Assembly (NCBI RefSeq): GCF_003665095.1
Contig: NZ_RCHV01000002.1
Location: 2,476,001-2,540,000 of the forward strand
Reading direction: 5' to 3'
Length of the DNA: 64,000 bases
Origin: Streptomyces sp. Z26
GTDB lineage: Bacteria; Actinomycetota; Actinomycetes; Streptomycetales; Streptomycetaceae
Part shown: positions 51,545-60,994 of the stretch, one piece after another
How the letters are laid out: each line of letters starts with the position of its first letter
How positions within the stretch are numbered: the stretch's first letter is position 1
Position numbers and translations under genes: made by a program
The notes under the pieces: generated by a model
Seen by the model: the letters and a program-made list of their open reading frames with translations, nothing else
Told to the model about the DNA's origin: nothing
The model's database searches: none

Positions 51545-52768
51545 ATGCCCCTGTCCGCCCCTGCCCGTACGGAGCACCTCGTGCGCGGGCCCGTCCGCCG
51601 TACGGAGCGCGCTCTCGCGCCCGATCTCGCCCGTGGCTCGATGCTGCTGTTCATCGCCCTGGCGAACGCGGCGGTGTTCACCTTCGCCAGCCAGCCGGGC
51701 GCCGAGCCGTCACCGCACGGGTGGGAACGCCCGTTCAACCTCGCCATGTTCGTCTTCGTCCACGCCCGCGCCTTCCCGATGTTCGCCGTCATGTTCGGCT
51801 ACGGGCTGGTGCAGCTCGCCCGGCGCCAGGAGGCCGCGGGAGCCTCTCCCGCCTCCGCGCGCGCGGTGCTGCTCCGGCGGAACGGGTGGCTGCTCGCGTT
51901 CGGCCTCGCGCACGCCGCGCTGCTCAACTTCGGTGACTTCCTGGGCGCCTACGGCATCGTCGGCGTCCTCGTCACCCTGCTGATCCTGCGCCGCGGGGAA
52001 CGCGTCCAGCGCGTCGTGCTGTGGCTGTGGTCACTCTCCGCGGTGTACGCGGCCGCGCTCGCCGCCCTCGCCGGGTACCGCGCCGCGCAGAGCGGCCCGG
52101 GGGCGGCCACCGTCCCGGAGGGCGCCGTCGACTCGCTCTCCGCGCCGGACTACGCCACGTCGGTGGCCGACCGGCTCGCCGAGTGGCCGGTGCACACGCT
52201 GACCGTCCTGCCGATCCTCGTCATCGTCTGGCTGGGTGCCTGGGCGGCGCGTCAGCGCGTGCTGGAGGAGCCGGCCCGGCACCGGCGCCTGCTGCTCGGC
52301 ACCGCCGTGGCCGGGCTCGGTGTCGCCTTCGCGGGCGGTGTCCCCCTCGGCCTGGTCTCCGCCGGGTACGCGCACGTGGACGAGGCCACCGCGGAGTCCT
52401 TCACCCGGCTCTACGAGGTGTCGGGCCAGTTCGCGGGTCCGGGTTACGTGGCGCTGTTCGGACTGCTCGCCCTCCGCCTGACCCGCACCCGTACGGCCGG
52501 GGAGCAGCCGCGCGCCGTACGGGCCGTCGCGGCCCTCGGCCAGCGGTCGCTGAGCGGCTACCTCTGCCAGTCGCTGGCCTGGGTGCTGCTCCTGTCGCCC
52601 TTCGCCCTCGCACTCGGCGAGCGCACCGGGGAGCCGACCCTGGCCGCCGCGCTGAGCGCCGTGCTGGTCTGGCTCGCCACGGTCGCCGGGGCGGACGCGC
52701 TGGGGCGCCGCTCCCTGCCGGGCCCCGCCGAGAAGCTGCTGCGGCGGCTGACCTACGGGCGGAGGTGA
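51545..52768 (+). CDS. DUF418 family membrane protein
   Basis: A 407-residue protein with about nine to ten membrane helices. Landmarks are ARGSMLLFIALANAAVF at the start, LRRNGWLLAFGLAHAALLNFGDFLGAYGIVG, and the C-terminal DUF418 domain (GQRSLSGYLCQSLAWVLLL). Family members are uncharacterised and are often paired with TetR regulators, as here. The ATG follows GGAGG-like sequence. Confidence 0.88.
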   Translation: MPLSAPARTEHLVRGPVRRTERALAPDLARGSMLLFIALANAAVFTFASQPGAEPSPHGWERPFNLAMFVFVHARAFPMFAVMFGYGLVQLARRQEAAGASPASARAVLLRRNGWLLAFGLAHAALLNFGDFLGAYGIVGVLVTLLILRRGERVQRVVLWLWSLSAVYAAALAALAGYRAAQSGPGAATVPEGAVDSLSAPDYATSVADRLAEWPVHTLTVLPILVIVWLGAWAARQRVLEEPARHRRLLLGTAVAGLGVAFAGGVPLGLVSAGYAHVDEATAESFTRLYEVSGQFAGPGYVALFGLLALRLTRTRTAGEQPRAVRAVAALGQRSLSGYLCQSLAWVLLLSPFALALGERTGEPTLAAALSAVLVWLATVAGADALGRRSLPGPAEKLLRRLTYGRR

Positions 52769-53059
52769 GCCGTCGCCACGGGCGGCCACCCCGGTCCGCC
52801 GCCCCGAGCCGTCTTTCCGGAGCCGCCACCCCGGAGCCCCCGGACCGTCGCCCGTACGGACGTGAAGCACGTACCGCGCGCGCGGTGCGGGCGAAGTGCC
52901 CGACGGACGGCGGAACGCACGCCCGTACGGACGCCACCGTGGGCCGCACCCCCCGAAGCCGCACCTCCCGACGCCTCCACCTCTCCGGTGTCCTGTGCGA
53001 AGGTGGCCGGGATACGCGACTGCCCGCCCGTACGACGAACCGCGCCAGCCGGAGGTCCC

Positions 53060-54607
53060 GTGTTCGTGCCGTTGAGCGTCCCCGACTTCATCGACCGCGC
53101 CGTGCAGGTCTACGGCGACCGCACGGGTGTGGTGGACGAGCCCGACCAGCCGGCGCCCTCGCTCGGAGAGCTGACGTACGCCCAGCTCGGCTCCCTCGCC
53201 CGGCGCCAGGCCGCCCGCCTGGACGAGCTGGGCGTGCGCCACGGCGAGCGGGTCGCGGTGGTCAGCCACAACAGCGCGCGGCTGCTCACGTCGTTCTTCG
53301 GCGTCGCCGGGCACGGACGGGTGCTGGTCCCGGTCAACTTCCGGCTGAGTCCGGACGAGGTCGCGTACATCGTCGAGCACTCCGGCGCCCGCGTGCTGGT
53401 CGTCGACCCGGAGCTGCGGGACGCGCTGAAGGACGTACGGGCGGAGCACGCGATCGTCCTCGGTGACGACGACGCGCTGTACGCGCCCGAGGGTGTCGAG
53501 CCGGAGCCCTGGGAGCCGGACGAGTCCGCGACCGCCTGCATCAACTACACGTCGGGCACGACCGCCCGCCCCAAGGGCGTCCAGATCACCCACCGCAACA
53601 TCTGGACGAACGCGGTCACCTTCGCACTGCACACGACGGTGAGCGACCGGGACGTGTATCTGCACACCCTCCCGATGTTCCACGCCAACGGTTGGGGCAT
53701 GCCGTTCGCGATGACCGGTCTGGGCGTCCCGCAGATCGTCATCCGGAAGATCGACGGGACGGAGATCCTCCGCCGGATCGAGCGGCACGGCGTCACCGTC
53801 CTGTGCGCGGCCCCGGCCGTGGCGGCGGCCGTGCTGGAGGCGGCGCGGAGCTGGCGGGGCGAGATCCCCGGCCGCGACCGGGTGCGGATCATCATGGCGG
53901 GGGCGCCGCCGCCCACGCAGACGGTGGTGCGCGTGGAGCGGGAGCTGGGCTGGGAGTTCATCCAGATCTACGGTCTGACCGAGACGTCGCCGCTGCTGAC
54001 GGTGAACCGTTCGCGGGCGGAGTACGACGGCCTGTCGCCCGAGGAGCGCGCCACGAGGCTGACGCGGGCGGGCGCGCCCGCGCTCGGCGTACGGCTCTCC
54101 GTCGACGCGCCGGACGAGAGCGGCACGGGCGAGGTGCTGGCCCGCTCGAACGTCGTGCTGGAGGGCTACTGGCAGCAGCCCGAGGAGACCGAACGGGCGC
54201 TCCGCGACGGCTGGTTCCACACCGGGGACGGCGGAGCGGTCGAGGGGGACGGCTATCTCACGATCAGCGACCGCAAGAAGGACGTCATCATCACCGGCGG
54301 CGAGAACGTGTCGTCGATCGAGGTCGAGGACACGCTGTTCTCCCACCCCGCCGTCTCCGAGGTCGCCGTCATCGGTGTGCCCAGCGAGAAGTGGGGCGAG
54401 ACGGTCAAGGCGCTCGTCGTGCTGGCGCCGGACACGTCCGCCTCGGAGGCCGAGCTGATCGCCTGGTGCAAGGCCAGGGCGGCGGGCTACAAGGCGCCGA
54501 CGTCCGTCGAGTTCCGTACGGAGCTGGCCCGTACGGCGACGGGGAAGCTCCAGAAGTTCAAGCTGCGGGCGCCGTACTGGGAGGGCTACGACCGCCAGGT
54601 GCACTGA
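53060..54607 (+). CDS. Acyl-CoA synthetase (AMP-forming)
   Basis: A 515-residue ANL-superfamily ligase. The P-loop is YTSGTTARPKG, the adenine motif YGLTETSP, and DGWFHTGDGG with SDRKKDVIITGGENVSSIE mark the hinge. The C-terminal Lys lies in TATGKLQKFKLR. It activates a fatty or related acid to acyl-CoA through acyl-AMP; chain length is unknown. GTG at 53060 follows GGAGG with a short gap, and the frame is open from 52862 without homology. Confidence 0.92.
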   Translation: MFVPLSVPDFIDRAVQVYGDRTGVVDEPDQPAPSLGELTYAQLGSLARRQAARLDELGVRHGERVAVVSHNSARLLTSFFGVAGHGRVLVPVNFRLSPDEVAYIVEHSGARVLVVDPELRDALKDVRAEHAIVLGDDDALYAPEGVEPEPWEPDESATACINYTSGTTARPKGVQITHRNIWTNAVTFALHTTVSDRDVYLHTLPMFHANGWGMPFAMTGLGVPQIVIRKIDGTEILRRIERHGVTVLCAAPAVAAAVLEAARSWRGEIPGRDRVRIIMAGAPPPTQTVVRVERELGWEFIQIYGLTETSPLLTVNRSRAEYDGLSPEERATRLTRAGAPALGVRLSVDAPDESGTGEVLARSNVVLEGYWQQPEETERALRDGWFHTGDGGAVEGDGYLTISDRKKDVIITGGENVSSIEVEDTLFSHPAVSEVAVIGVPSEKWGETVKALVVLAPDTSASEAELIAWCKARAAGYKAPTSVEFRTELARTATGKLQKFKLRAPYWEGYDRQVH

Positions 54608-54631
54608 CCGGCACACCGAACGGGAACGGCG

Positions 54632-54651
54632 TGCCCGCGCGCGGGCACGAC
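54632..54651. terminator. Palindrome after the acyl-CoA synthetase gene
   Basis: Exact 10-bp arms (54632-54641 and 54642-54651) meet around CCGCGCGCGG, 24 nt after the stop codon. It is a probable terminator. Confidence 0.55.
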
Positions 54652-54671
54652 TTTCGCGCGGACGGGCCTCA

Positions 54672-54718
54672 CATGGGCACGCCTGACCATGGGCACGCCT
54701 GACACGGGCACACCTCAC
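54672..54718 (+). repeat. Short tandem repeats (15-16 bp, about 3 units)
   Basis: CATGGGCACGCCTGAC at 54672-54687 is repeated exactly at 54688-54703, followed by a degenerate third unit to 54718. It lies in the non-coding gap downstream of the acyl-CoA synthetase. No function is evident. Confidence 0.7.
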
Positions 54719-54870
54719 GCGGACACTTCTGCGGAAGACCGCGTGCCGGAACGCGACCTCCGTAAGGTGCGCGTTCGTACGGCGCGCGTTTCTCCGGCGG
54801 CACACGGCGTGGCCGCGTTCCGTGCGGCCGCGCCATGTGTGTGCGTCCGTGCCGTCCGCCGTCGCCGCGT

Positions 54871-55332
54871 TCAGTACGAGGTCGTCAGCGTCGCCCACAC
54901 GGCGTTCCCGCCGGTGAGCGCCGACCTGTCGACCCCCCACGAGTCCGCGATCTCCTGGACGAGCAGGAGCCCTCGGCCGCCCTCGTCGTCCGGCCCCGGC
55001 GCGCACCGGGAGAGGGAGCCGCTGGAGTAGTCGTGGTCGTGCACCTCCACCCGGAGGCAGCGGTCGTTGACGAGTCCGACGCCGCACAGGAAGTGCGCGC
55101 TGGGCGTGTGCCGTACCGCGTTGGTGGCCAGCTCGGAGACGAGCAGGACGGCGTCCTCGCGCAACTCACCGGGCAGGCACCAGGCGGTCAGGGGTGCGGT
55201 CAGCGAACGACGGGCGACCCCGACGCTGGAGCGGTGTGCCGGTAGCTTCAGCCAGTGGGTTCGTTCCGTGTTCCCGACGTCTAACAGCTGGGGGAGGGAA
55301 GTCGTGTGGGATGACACCGTTGTCGCCTTCAA
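54871..55332 (-). CDS. HATPase ATP-binding regulator (anti-sigma-like)
   Basis: A 153-residue GHKL ATPase. The N box is intact (SELATNAVRHTP), G1 is HDHDYSSG and G2 is EGGRGLLLVQEIAD. Many such single-domain proteins occur in streptomycetes beside XRE/DUF397 pairs, and one is divergent here. They may act as anti-sigma kinases or in spore-related signalling; the partner is unknown. Confidence 0.88.
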   Translation of the reverse strand: MKATTVSSHTTSLPQLLDVGNTERTHWLKLPAHRSSVGVARRSLTAPLTAWCLPGELREDAVLLVSELATNAVRHTPSAHFLCGVGLVNDRCLRVEVHDHDYSSGSLSRCAPGPDDEGGRGLLLVQEIADSWGVDRSALTGGNAVWATLTTSY

Positions 55333-55625
55333 TCGGGGGGCGCAGTCAGGAGACAGGGCAGGTGAGCCACGGGCCTACCGGACGGGGGGTGTACCGGTGC
55401 GGGCCCGTTCACCGATCACGAGAGCACGCCAACTCGACGCGGATCGCGACAGGTTGGCGTGTACGCGCTCACGCAGGGCGTGGTCACTCACAGAAGTCAC
55501 TATGCTCGTAGCCCAGTTCATACTGCAACCGTCTCCCTGATAATTTCAGCAGGACGGTATCCTTCTAGCAGCATCATCAAGTCGCTGTCAGACTCGTACG
55601 GGTGACGGCCCCTCAGGAGGTAGGC

Positions 55626-56498
55626 GTGAACGAATCTCGTTCGGGCACGGGCGGCAGCGCACCCACCGTCCTCCGGATGATCCTCGGACGCCGCCTCCAC
55701 GACATGCGACAGGCCGCGGACGTGTCCCTGGAGGACGCGGCCAAGACACTCCGCGTGAAGCCCCTGACCATCCGTCGGCTGGAGAAGGCGGAGGTCGGCC
55801 TCAAGCCCCTCTACGTCGAGAAGCTGCTGGAGACCTACGGGGCGGAACAGCAGGAGATCGACGAGTTCGTCGACCTGGCCGAGCGCGCCAACGAGCCCGG
55901 CTGGTGGCACGCGTACCGGGACGTGGTGCCCAACTGGTTCACCGCCTACGTCAGCCTGGAGACGGGCGCCAAGACGCTGCGCACCTACGAGCCGCACTAC
56001 GTCACCGGGTTGCTCCAGACCTACCCGTACGCGCGTGCCGTGCTCGGCGGCGGCTTCCCCAACGAGAACGACGAGGACCTCGAACGCCGCGTCGATCTGC
56101 GGTTACGCCGCCAGGGACTGTTGGAGAAGTCCGACGCCCCGACGCTGTGGGTCGTGATGGAGGAGGCCGTGCTGCACCGCGCGGTCGGTGGTCCGGAGGT
56201 CATGCGGGAGCAGATAGACCGGCTCCTGGAGGTCTCGGAACTGGACCATGTGAGCGTCGACGTCGTGCCGTTCTCCGCGGGCGCGCACGTCGGGGCGTGC
56301 GCCCCCTTCACCTACTTCCGGTTCGAGGAACCGGAACTTCCCGACGTCGTCTACAGCGAGATCCTCACCGGCTCCATGTACCTGGATCAGCGCTCCGACG
56401 TCGTCGCTCATCTGGAAGCGCACAACCGCATGTCCCTGCTGACCTCGTCCGCGGACAGCAGGGCGGTCCTGAACCGCATGCGCAAGGAGTACTCATGA
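55626..56498 (+). CDS. XRE-family regulator with DUF5753
   Basis: A 290-residue protein. The helix-turn-helix lies at about residues 20-75 (LGRRLHDMRQAADVSLEDAA then KTLRVKPLTIRRLEKAEVGL). The DUF5753 ligand-like domain fills the rest (HYVTGLLQTYPYARAVL...). Start GTG at 55626 has AGGAGG six bases upstream; the ATG at 55602 is less likely. It overlaps a DUF397 gene by four bases (ATGA), the standard streptomycete pair related to BldB/WhiJ-type developmental modules. Confidence 0.9.
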   Translation: MNESRSGTGGSAPTVLRMILGRRLHDMRQAADVSLEDAAKTLRVKPLTIRRLEKAEVGLKPLYVEKLLETYGAEQQEIDEFVDLAERANEPGWWHAYRDVVPNWFTAYVSLETGAKTLRTYEPHYVTGLLQTYPYARAVLGGGFPNENDEDLERRVDLRLRRQGLLEKSDAPTLWVVMEEAVLHRAVGGPEVMREQIDRLLEVSELDHVSVDVVPFSAGAHVGACAPFTYFRFEEPELPDVVYSEILTGSMYLDQRSDVVAHLEAHNRMSLLTSSADSRAVLNRMRKEYS

Positions 56499-56746
56499 CC
56501 ATCATGGACGGCCATGTCTACAACGGGATGCCTGCGCTGCTCCTGGGCGAGCAGGGCTGGGAGTGCCCGTGGAGCGGTCCCAACGGGGGCCAGTGCGTGG
56601 AGACGAAACAACTCGCGGACGGGCGTGTGGCGTTGCGCCAGTCGACCGATCCCACCGGTCCCGCGCTCATCTACACGCCGCAGGAACTCGCCGCGTTCGT
56701 CGCGGGGGTCAAGAGAGGGCTGGCCGACCATCTGACGGCCGGCTGA
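56495..56746 (+). CDS. DUF397-family small protein
   Basis: An 83-residue partner of the preceding XRE protein. It has the aromatic/Cys region GWECPWSGPNGGQCVETKQLADGRVAL then RQSTDP, followed by YTPQELAAFVAGVK, which matches DUF397. Such proteins are thought to modulate the adjacent DNA-binding protein. Its start overlaps the XRE stop. Confidence 0.9.
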   Translation: MTIMDGHVYNGMPALLLGEQGWECPWSGPNGGQCVETKQLADGRVALRQSTDPTGPALIYTPQELAAFVAGVKRGLADHLTAG

Positions 56747-56823
56747 ACCACCGACGAGCGGGAAGGAACCGGCCCCGGCCGCGGCCTCCCCGGCGCACCA
56801 CGCACACCGCTGAAGGGGATGAG

Positions 56824-57657
56824 ATGACCAACCGCCAGGCCGCCCGGGACATCGACACGAGCAGGCCGCACTCCGCCCGCATGTACGACTACTACCTCGA
56901 GGGCAAGGACCACTTCGAGGTGGACAAGCAGGCCGCCGAGGCCGTCGCCGTCGCGTACCCGGGGATCTTCGTGTGCGCCCGCGAGAACCGCGCGTTCATG
57001 CACCGCGCGACCCGGGTCCTGGCCCGCGAGCACGGCATCCGGCAGTGGCTGGACATCGGCACCGGCATCCCCACGGAGCCGAACCTGCACCAGGTCGCGC
57101 AGTCCGTGGTGCCCGAGGCCCGGGTGGTGTACGCCGACAACGACCCGCTGGTGCTCAAGTACGCGGAGCGCCTGATGCGCAGCACGCGTCAGGGCCGCAC
57201 CACGTACATAGAGGCGGACGTCAACGACCCGCAGACGCTCCTCGACGCCCCCGAGCTGGGCGAGATACTGGACACGCGGCAGCCGGTGGCGCTGTCCCTG
57301 AACGCCCTCATGCACTTCGTCACCGACGACCAGGACCCGTACGGCATCGTCGAACGGTTGCTCGCCGTGCTCCCGTCGGGCAGCGCGCTGGCCCTGAGCC
57401 ACTGCACGCCGGACTTCGACCCGGACACCTGGGCGAAGGTCACCGACATCTACACCGGCTCCGGTACGCCCGTGCGGTTCCGCCCGCAGAGGGACGTCGC
57501 GCGGTTCTTCGACGGCCTCGACCTGCTCGACCCCGGGATAACCGTCGGTCACCGCTGGCGCCCGGACGCCGTGGACGGCGCCGCCGCCGAGAACGCCGCA
57601 CCCGCGCCCTCGGACGCCGAGGTCAGCCTGTGGGTCGGCGTGGGCATCAAGCCGTAA
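56824..57657 (+). CDS. SAM-dependent methyltransferase, DUF574 family
   Basis: A 277-residue protein of the Methyltransf_19 family, which is greatly expanded in actinomycetes. Typical segments are PHSARMYDYYLEGKDHFEVDK, NRAFMHRATRVL, the SAM loop LDIGTGIPTEPNLHQVAQ and VVYADNDPLVL. The substrate is unknown. It follows the XRE/DUF397 pair in the same direction, 77 nt away. Confidence 0.9.
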   Translation: MTNRQAARDIDTSRPHSARMYDYYLEGKDHFEVDKQAAEAVAVAYPGIFVCARENRAFMHRATRVLAREHGIRQWLDIGTGIPTEPNLHQVAQSVVPEARVVYADNDPLVLKYAERLMRSTRQGRTTYIEADVNDPQTLLDAPELGEILDTRQPVALSLNALMHFVTDDQDPYGIVERLLAVLPSGSALALSHCTPDFDPDTWAKVTDIYTGSGTPVRFRPQRDVARFFDGLDLLDPGITVGHRWRPDAVDGAAAENAAPAPSDAEVSLWVGVGIKP

Positions 57658-57717
57658 CGCCCCTGCGGAGTCGTTACGGTCGTCCGCGCGCGCGGTGGGC
57701 ACGAAGTACGCGAGGGG

Positions 57718-58140
57718 TCAGCGCACGCGCAGCACGGTCTTGCCACGCGGACCGGTCACCGCCCGTACGTCTCCGCCGAGGGCGCGCGCGGTGCCTCGTC
57801 CAGGGGCAACCCGGCGCCGATGACCGGGCGGAGGGTGCCCTCGGTGACGAGCCGGGCGAGCGCGGCGAGACGTTCCGGCTTGCGGTCGAGGCGGTGGTTC
57901 GCGCTCCGGACGCGCCCGTCCGCGAGGAGCGCGCCCCGCGACGGCGGCGGCCACTCCCGGGGTGACGGCGCCGCCGCCGACGGTGTCGAGGACCGCGTCC
58001 ACGCCCTCGGGCGCGAGCCTCCGCAGGGCGCCTCCGCAGTGCGCCCTCCAGCGGCTCCCCGCCGCGTACGACCACCTCGGTCGCGCCCAGCTCCCGTACG
58101 CCACCCGCGGCTCGACCGCGACCACCCGCTGCCCGGTGCG
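57718..58140 (-). pseudogene. Degenerate zinc-binding/quinone oxidoreductase (MDR family) remnant
   Basis: Pieces of one MDR reductase appear in alternating minus-strand frames: QRVVAVEPRV, then ELGATEVVVRGGEPLEGAL, then APEGVDAVLDTVGGGAVTPG, then DGRVRSANHRLDRKPERLAA, then VRAVTGPRGKTVLRVR at the end. At least four frameshifts separate them, and the N-terminal half is missing. No single frame can make the enzyme, so it is a pseudogene unless the sequence has clustered errors. Confidence 0.8.
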
Positions 58141-58467
58141 GTCGAGGTGTGCCTGACCGACCTCGGGGTGCGCCCGGCGGAGGTCGACGGCCTGGCGGAG
58201 CGGCAGATCGACGGCGGGGCGTGGCGGACCTCCCGCAGCTGCTCACGCTCGTCGGGCTCGGTACGGCGCGTGCGGTCCTCCCGGCGTCGCTCGCCGCCCG
58301 CCGCCCGCAGCGGGCGGTGGCGTACGTGCCCCGGGGTGGACCGCCCGCCCGCCACGCTGGTCGTGGCCTGGCCGGAGCACTCGCGGAGCCGGGGCGTGGC
58401 CGCGCTGGTACGGGCGGCGCCGACGGTCGCGGAGCGGCGGGGCACGGGGGCGTCCGCCGGGGCGTGA
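58140..58467 (+). pseudogene. Degenerate LysR-type regulator, C-terminal fragment
   Basis: The plus strand carries parts of a LysR substrate-binding domain in two alternating frames: CLTDLGVRPAEVDGLAERQI, then LPQLLTLVGLGTARAVLPAS, then RPPATLVVAWPEHSRSRGVA. Two frameshifts interrupt it, and the helix-turn-helix half is absent. It abuts the oxidoreductase remnant, so a deletion probably fused the two broken genes. Confidence 0.7.
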
Positions 58468-58636
58468 CGCCCGGTCGTCCGCCGGGAGCGGGAGCGGTGT
58501 CCGCGCGCGAACTCCCGGCGCGCGCCCGTACCACCGGCGCCCGGGTCGGCGCCCGGATACGCCGCTCACGCCTTGTTCACGCTCCGAATCCGCTTACGTA
58601 CGCTGTGCTGGGATCGATTTCTCACTCGGGAGTGGC

Positions 58637-60994
58637 ATGGGATTCGGGTTCGGACAGCGCCGTGGCGGGGAACTCCCCGCGGAACTCACCAGCTTCGTCG
58701 GGCGCCAGGAGGAGATCGCTCTCGTCGGCGACGAGTTCGAGCGCGGCCGCCTCGTGACCCTCGTCGGCCCCGGCGGCGTCGGCAAGAGCCGTACGGCACT
58801 GCGCGCCGCCGCCGCGCTCGCCCCGCGCTTCCCGGACGGGGTGTGGCTGGTCGAGCTGTCGGCCCTGCGCGACCCCGGCCTGGTCCCGTCGACGCTCGCC
58901 GCCGTGCTGGAACTGCCCGAGCAGTCCGGCATGGAGCCGCTCGACGCGATCGTGGCGCACCTGCGGGAGCGACGGCTGCTGATCGTCCTCGACACCTGTG
59001 AACACCTCCTCGACGCCTGCGCGATGCTCTCCGACATCCTGCTCCGCGACGCCCCGGACGTGAGCGTGCTCGCGACCAGCCGCCAGCCCCTCGACGTACC
59101 GGGTGAGCACTGCGTGTACATCGCGCCGCTCGGTCCGGACGACGGGCTGGAGCTGTTCGTGCAGCGGGCCGCGGCGGTCGTGCCGGGCTTCACCGCGACC
59201 GACGACAGCGGGGAGCGGTTGCGCGCCCTAGTGGCACGGCTCGACGGCATCCCGCTCGCGCTGGAGCTGTCGGCCGTGCGGCTGCGCGCCGTGCCCCTCG
59301 CTGAACTGGTGTCCCGGCTCGACCACCGCTTCGAGGTGCTGACCGGCGGCCGTCGTACGGCACGGGACCGGCACCAGACACTGCGTACCGCCATCGACTG
59401 GTCGTACGAGCTGTGCACGCAGGAGGAGCGGGTGCTGTGGGCGCGGCTGACCGTGTTCGCGGGCTCCTTCGAGCTGTCCGCGGCGGAACAGGTGTGCGCG
59501 GGCGACGGGCTGACGCGGGAACAGGTGCTGGAGACGCTGATCGGGCTCGTCGACAAGTCCGTCGTGCAGCGCGTCGGCGCGCAGGGCGGGCGCTACCGGC
59601 TGCTGGACACCATCCGTGAGTACGGCGCCGACCGGCTGGCCGCGGCGGGCGGCGCGGACGCCGTACGGGAACGGCACTTCGCGTACTACCAGCGGTTGTG
59701 CTCCCGCTTCTGGGACGAGCTGCTGACGCCCGCACAGGTGGCGCTGCACCGCGCGGTACGGGACGACGCCGCGGACCTGCGGGAGGCGCTGGCGTTCGCG
59801 TACTCCGCGCCGGGGGAGGGCACGGAGTCCGCGGAGGGAGGGGTGGCGGGGCGCGGAGGGGAGGACCGCAGGGCGGCCCAGGGCCTGTGGATGGCGACGC
59901 AGCTCGGGCTGTACTGGCGGGCGGCCGGGATCCTCTCCGAGGGGCGGCACTGGATCGACAAGGGCCTCGCCCTCGTCCCGGAGGACTGCGCGGAACGGGC
60001 GTGGGGACTCTTCATGACCGGTGTGTTCGCCATGTGGACGGCGGACCTGGCGACGGCCCCGGTACGCATCACGGAGGCGCACGCCGTCGCCCGGCGGTCC
60101 GGCACGGAACGGGTGGCGCTGTTCACCGACGGGTATCTGGGCGCGCTGACCGCGCTCGGCCTCCTCGACGGCGACCCGGCCGCGGGGCTGGCGGAGCTGG
60201 AACGGGCCCGGCTGCGCATCGTCGCGGCGGACGACGGCCTCGGCATGGCCGTCATCCACAACGAGGGCGCGCTGCTGCGTGCCGTACTGGGCGACACCGC
60301 GGGCGCGTTGGAGCTGTGCGCGCTGGGGCTGGCGTACCTGGAGGACACCGGCGACCGCCAGTTCTACGCGTCCACCATGGCGGTCCGCGGCATCTGCCTG
60401 TGGCTGGCGGGCGAGCACGACGCGAGCGCGGAGCCGTTACGGCTGGCGCTGGAGGCGGCGGGCGAGATCGGGGAGGTCCTGGTGGCCGCGCTGGCGTGCC
60501 TGGCGCTGGCGTGGCACGCGGCGCGACAGGGGCGGTACGCCAGGGCGGGCTGGCTGCTGGGCTACGCGGAGAACGCGCGGCGGCTCAGCGGCGACCCCCT
60601 GGGCATGCTCCCCTCGCTGCTGGAGCAGCAGCAGTCGATGGGGAAGCAGGTGCGGTCGGCGCTCGGGGGCGCGGCGTTCGACCGCTGGCGCGCGGCGGGC
60701 GCGCGGATGTCCGGTACGGACGTGCTGGAGGCGGTGCGCGCCGACGTCGACGAGCCGCCCGCGGCCCGCCGCGAGGCCCCCGTCCCCCGGGCCCGGCGGC
60801 GGCCCGCCACGGAGGTGCTGACGCGGCGCGAACGGGAGGTCGCCGCGCTGGTGTCGCAGGGCCTGTCCAACCGCGAGGTCGCGGAGCGGCTGGTGATCTC
60901 CAAACGGACCGCCGACGCGCACGTCGAGCACATCCTCGCGAAGCTCGGCATCACGTCCCGTACGGACATCCCGGCGGCGGTCCCGGAGGGGTAG
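58637..60994 (+). CDS. NB-ARC/AfsR-like ATPase with C-terminal LuxR DNA-binding domain
   Basis: A 785-residue STAND-type regulator. The P-loop is VTLVGPGGVGKSRTALRAA (residues 40-58). The NB-ARC region continues with RRLLIVLDTCEHLLDAC and LATSRQPLDVPGEHCVYIAP, and a TPR-like helical middle follows. The C-terminal LuxR helix-turn-helix (TRREREVAALVSQGLSNREVAE) begins near residue 725. Such proteins are ATP-dependent switches, often controlling secondary metabolism. It starts after a 980-nt zone of gene decay and has no obvious target operon beside it. Confidence 0.9.
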   Translation: MGFGFGQRRGGELPAELTSFVGRQEEIALVGDEFERGRLVTLVGPGGVGKSRTALRAAAALAPRFPDGVWLVELSALRDPGLVPSTLAAVLELPEQSGMEPLDAIVAHLRERRLLIVLDTCEHLLDACAMLSDILLRDAPDVSVLATSRQPLDVPGEHCVYIAPLGPDDGLELFVQRAAAVVPGFTATDDSGERLRALVARLDGIPLALELSAVRLRAVPLAELVSRLDHRFEVLTGGRRTARDRHQTLRTAIDWSYELCTQEERVLWARLTVFAGSFELSAAEQVCAGDGLTREQVLETLIGLVDKSVVQRVGAQGGRYRLLDTIREYGADRLAAAGGADAVRERHFAYYQRLCSRFWDELLTPAQVALHRAVRDDAADLREALAFAYSAPGEGTESAEGGVAGRGGEDRRAAQGLWMATQLGLYWRAAGILSEGRHWIDKGLALVPEDCAERAWGLFMTGVFAMWTADLATAPVRITEAHAVARRSGTERVALFTDGYLGALTALGLLDGDPAAGLAELERARLRIVAADDGLGMAVIHNEGALLRAVLGDTAGALELCALGLAYLEDTGDRQFYASTMAVRGICLWLAGEHDASAEPLRLALEAAGEIGEVLVAALACLALAWHAARQGRYARAGWLLGYAENARRLSGDPLGMLPSLLEQQQSMGKQVRSALGGAAFDRWRAAGARMSGTDVLEAVRADVDEPPAARREAPVPRARRRPATEVLTRREREVAALVSQGLSNREVAERLVISKRTADAHVEHILAKLGITSRTDIPAAVPEG

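Noticed and set aside
52862..53059. N-terminal extension of the acyl-CoA synthetase
   Set aside because: The frame is open, but the residues are Arg/Pro/Ala-rich with no homology to the ligase fold, and a GGAGG site supports the GTG at 53060.
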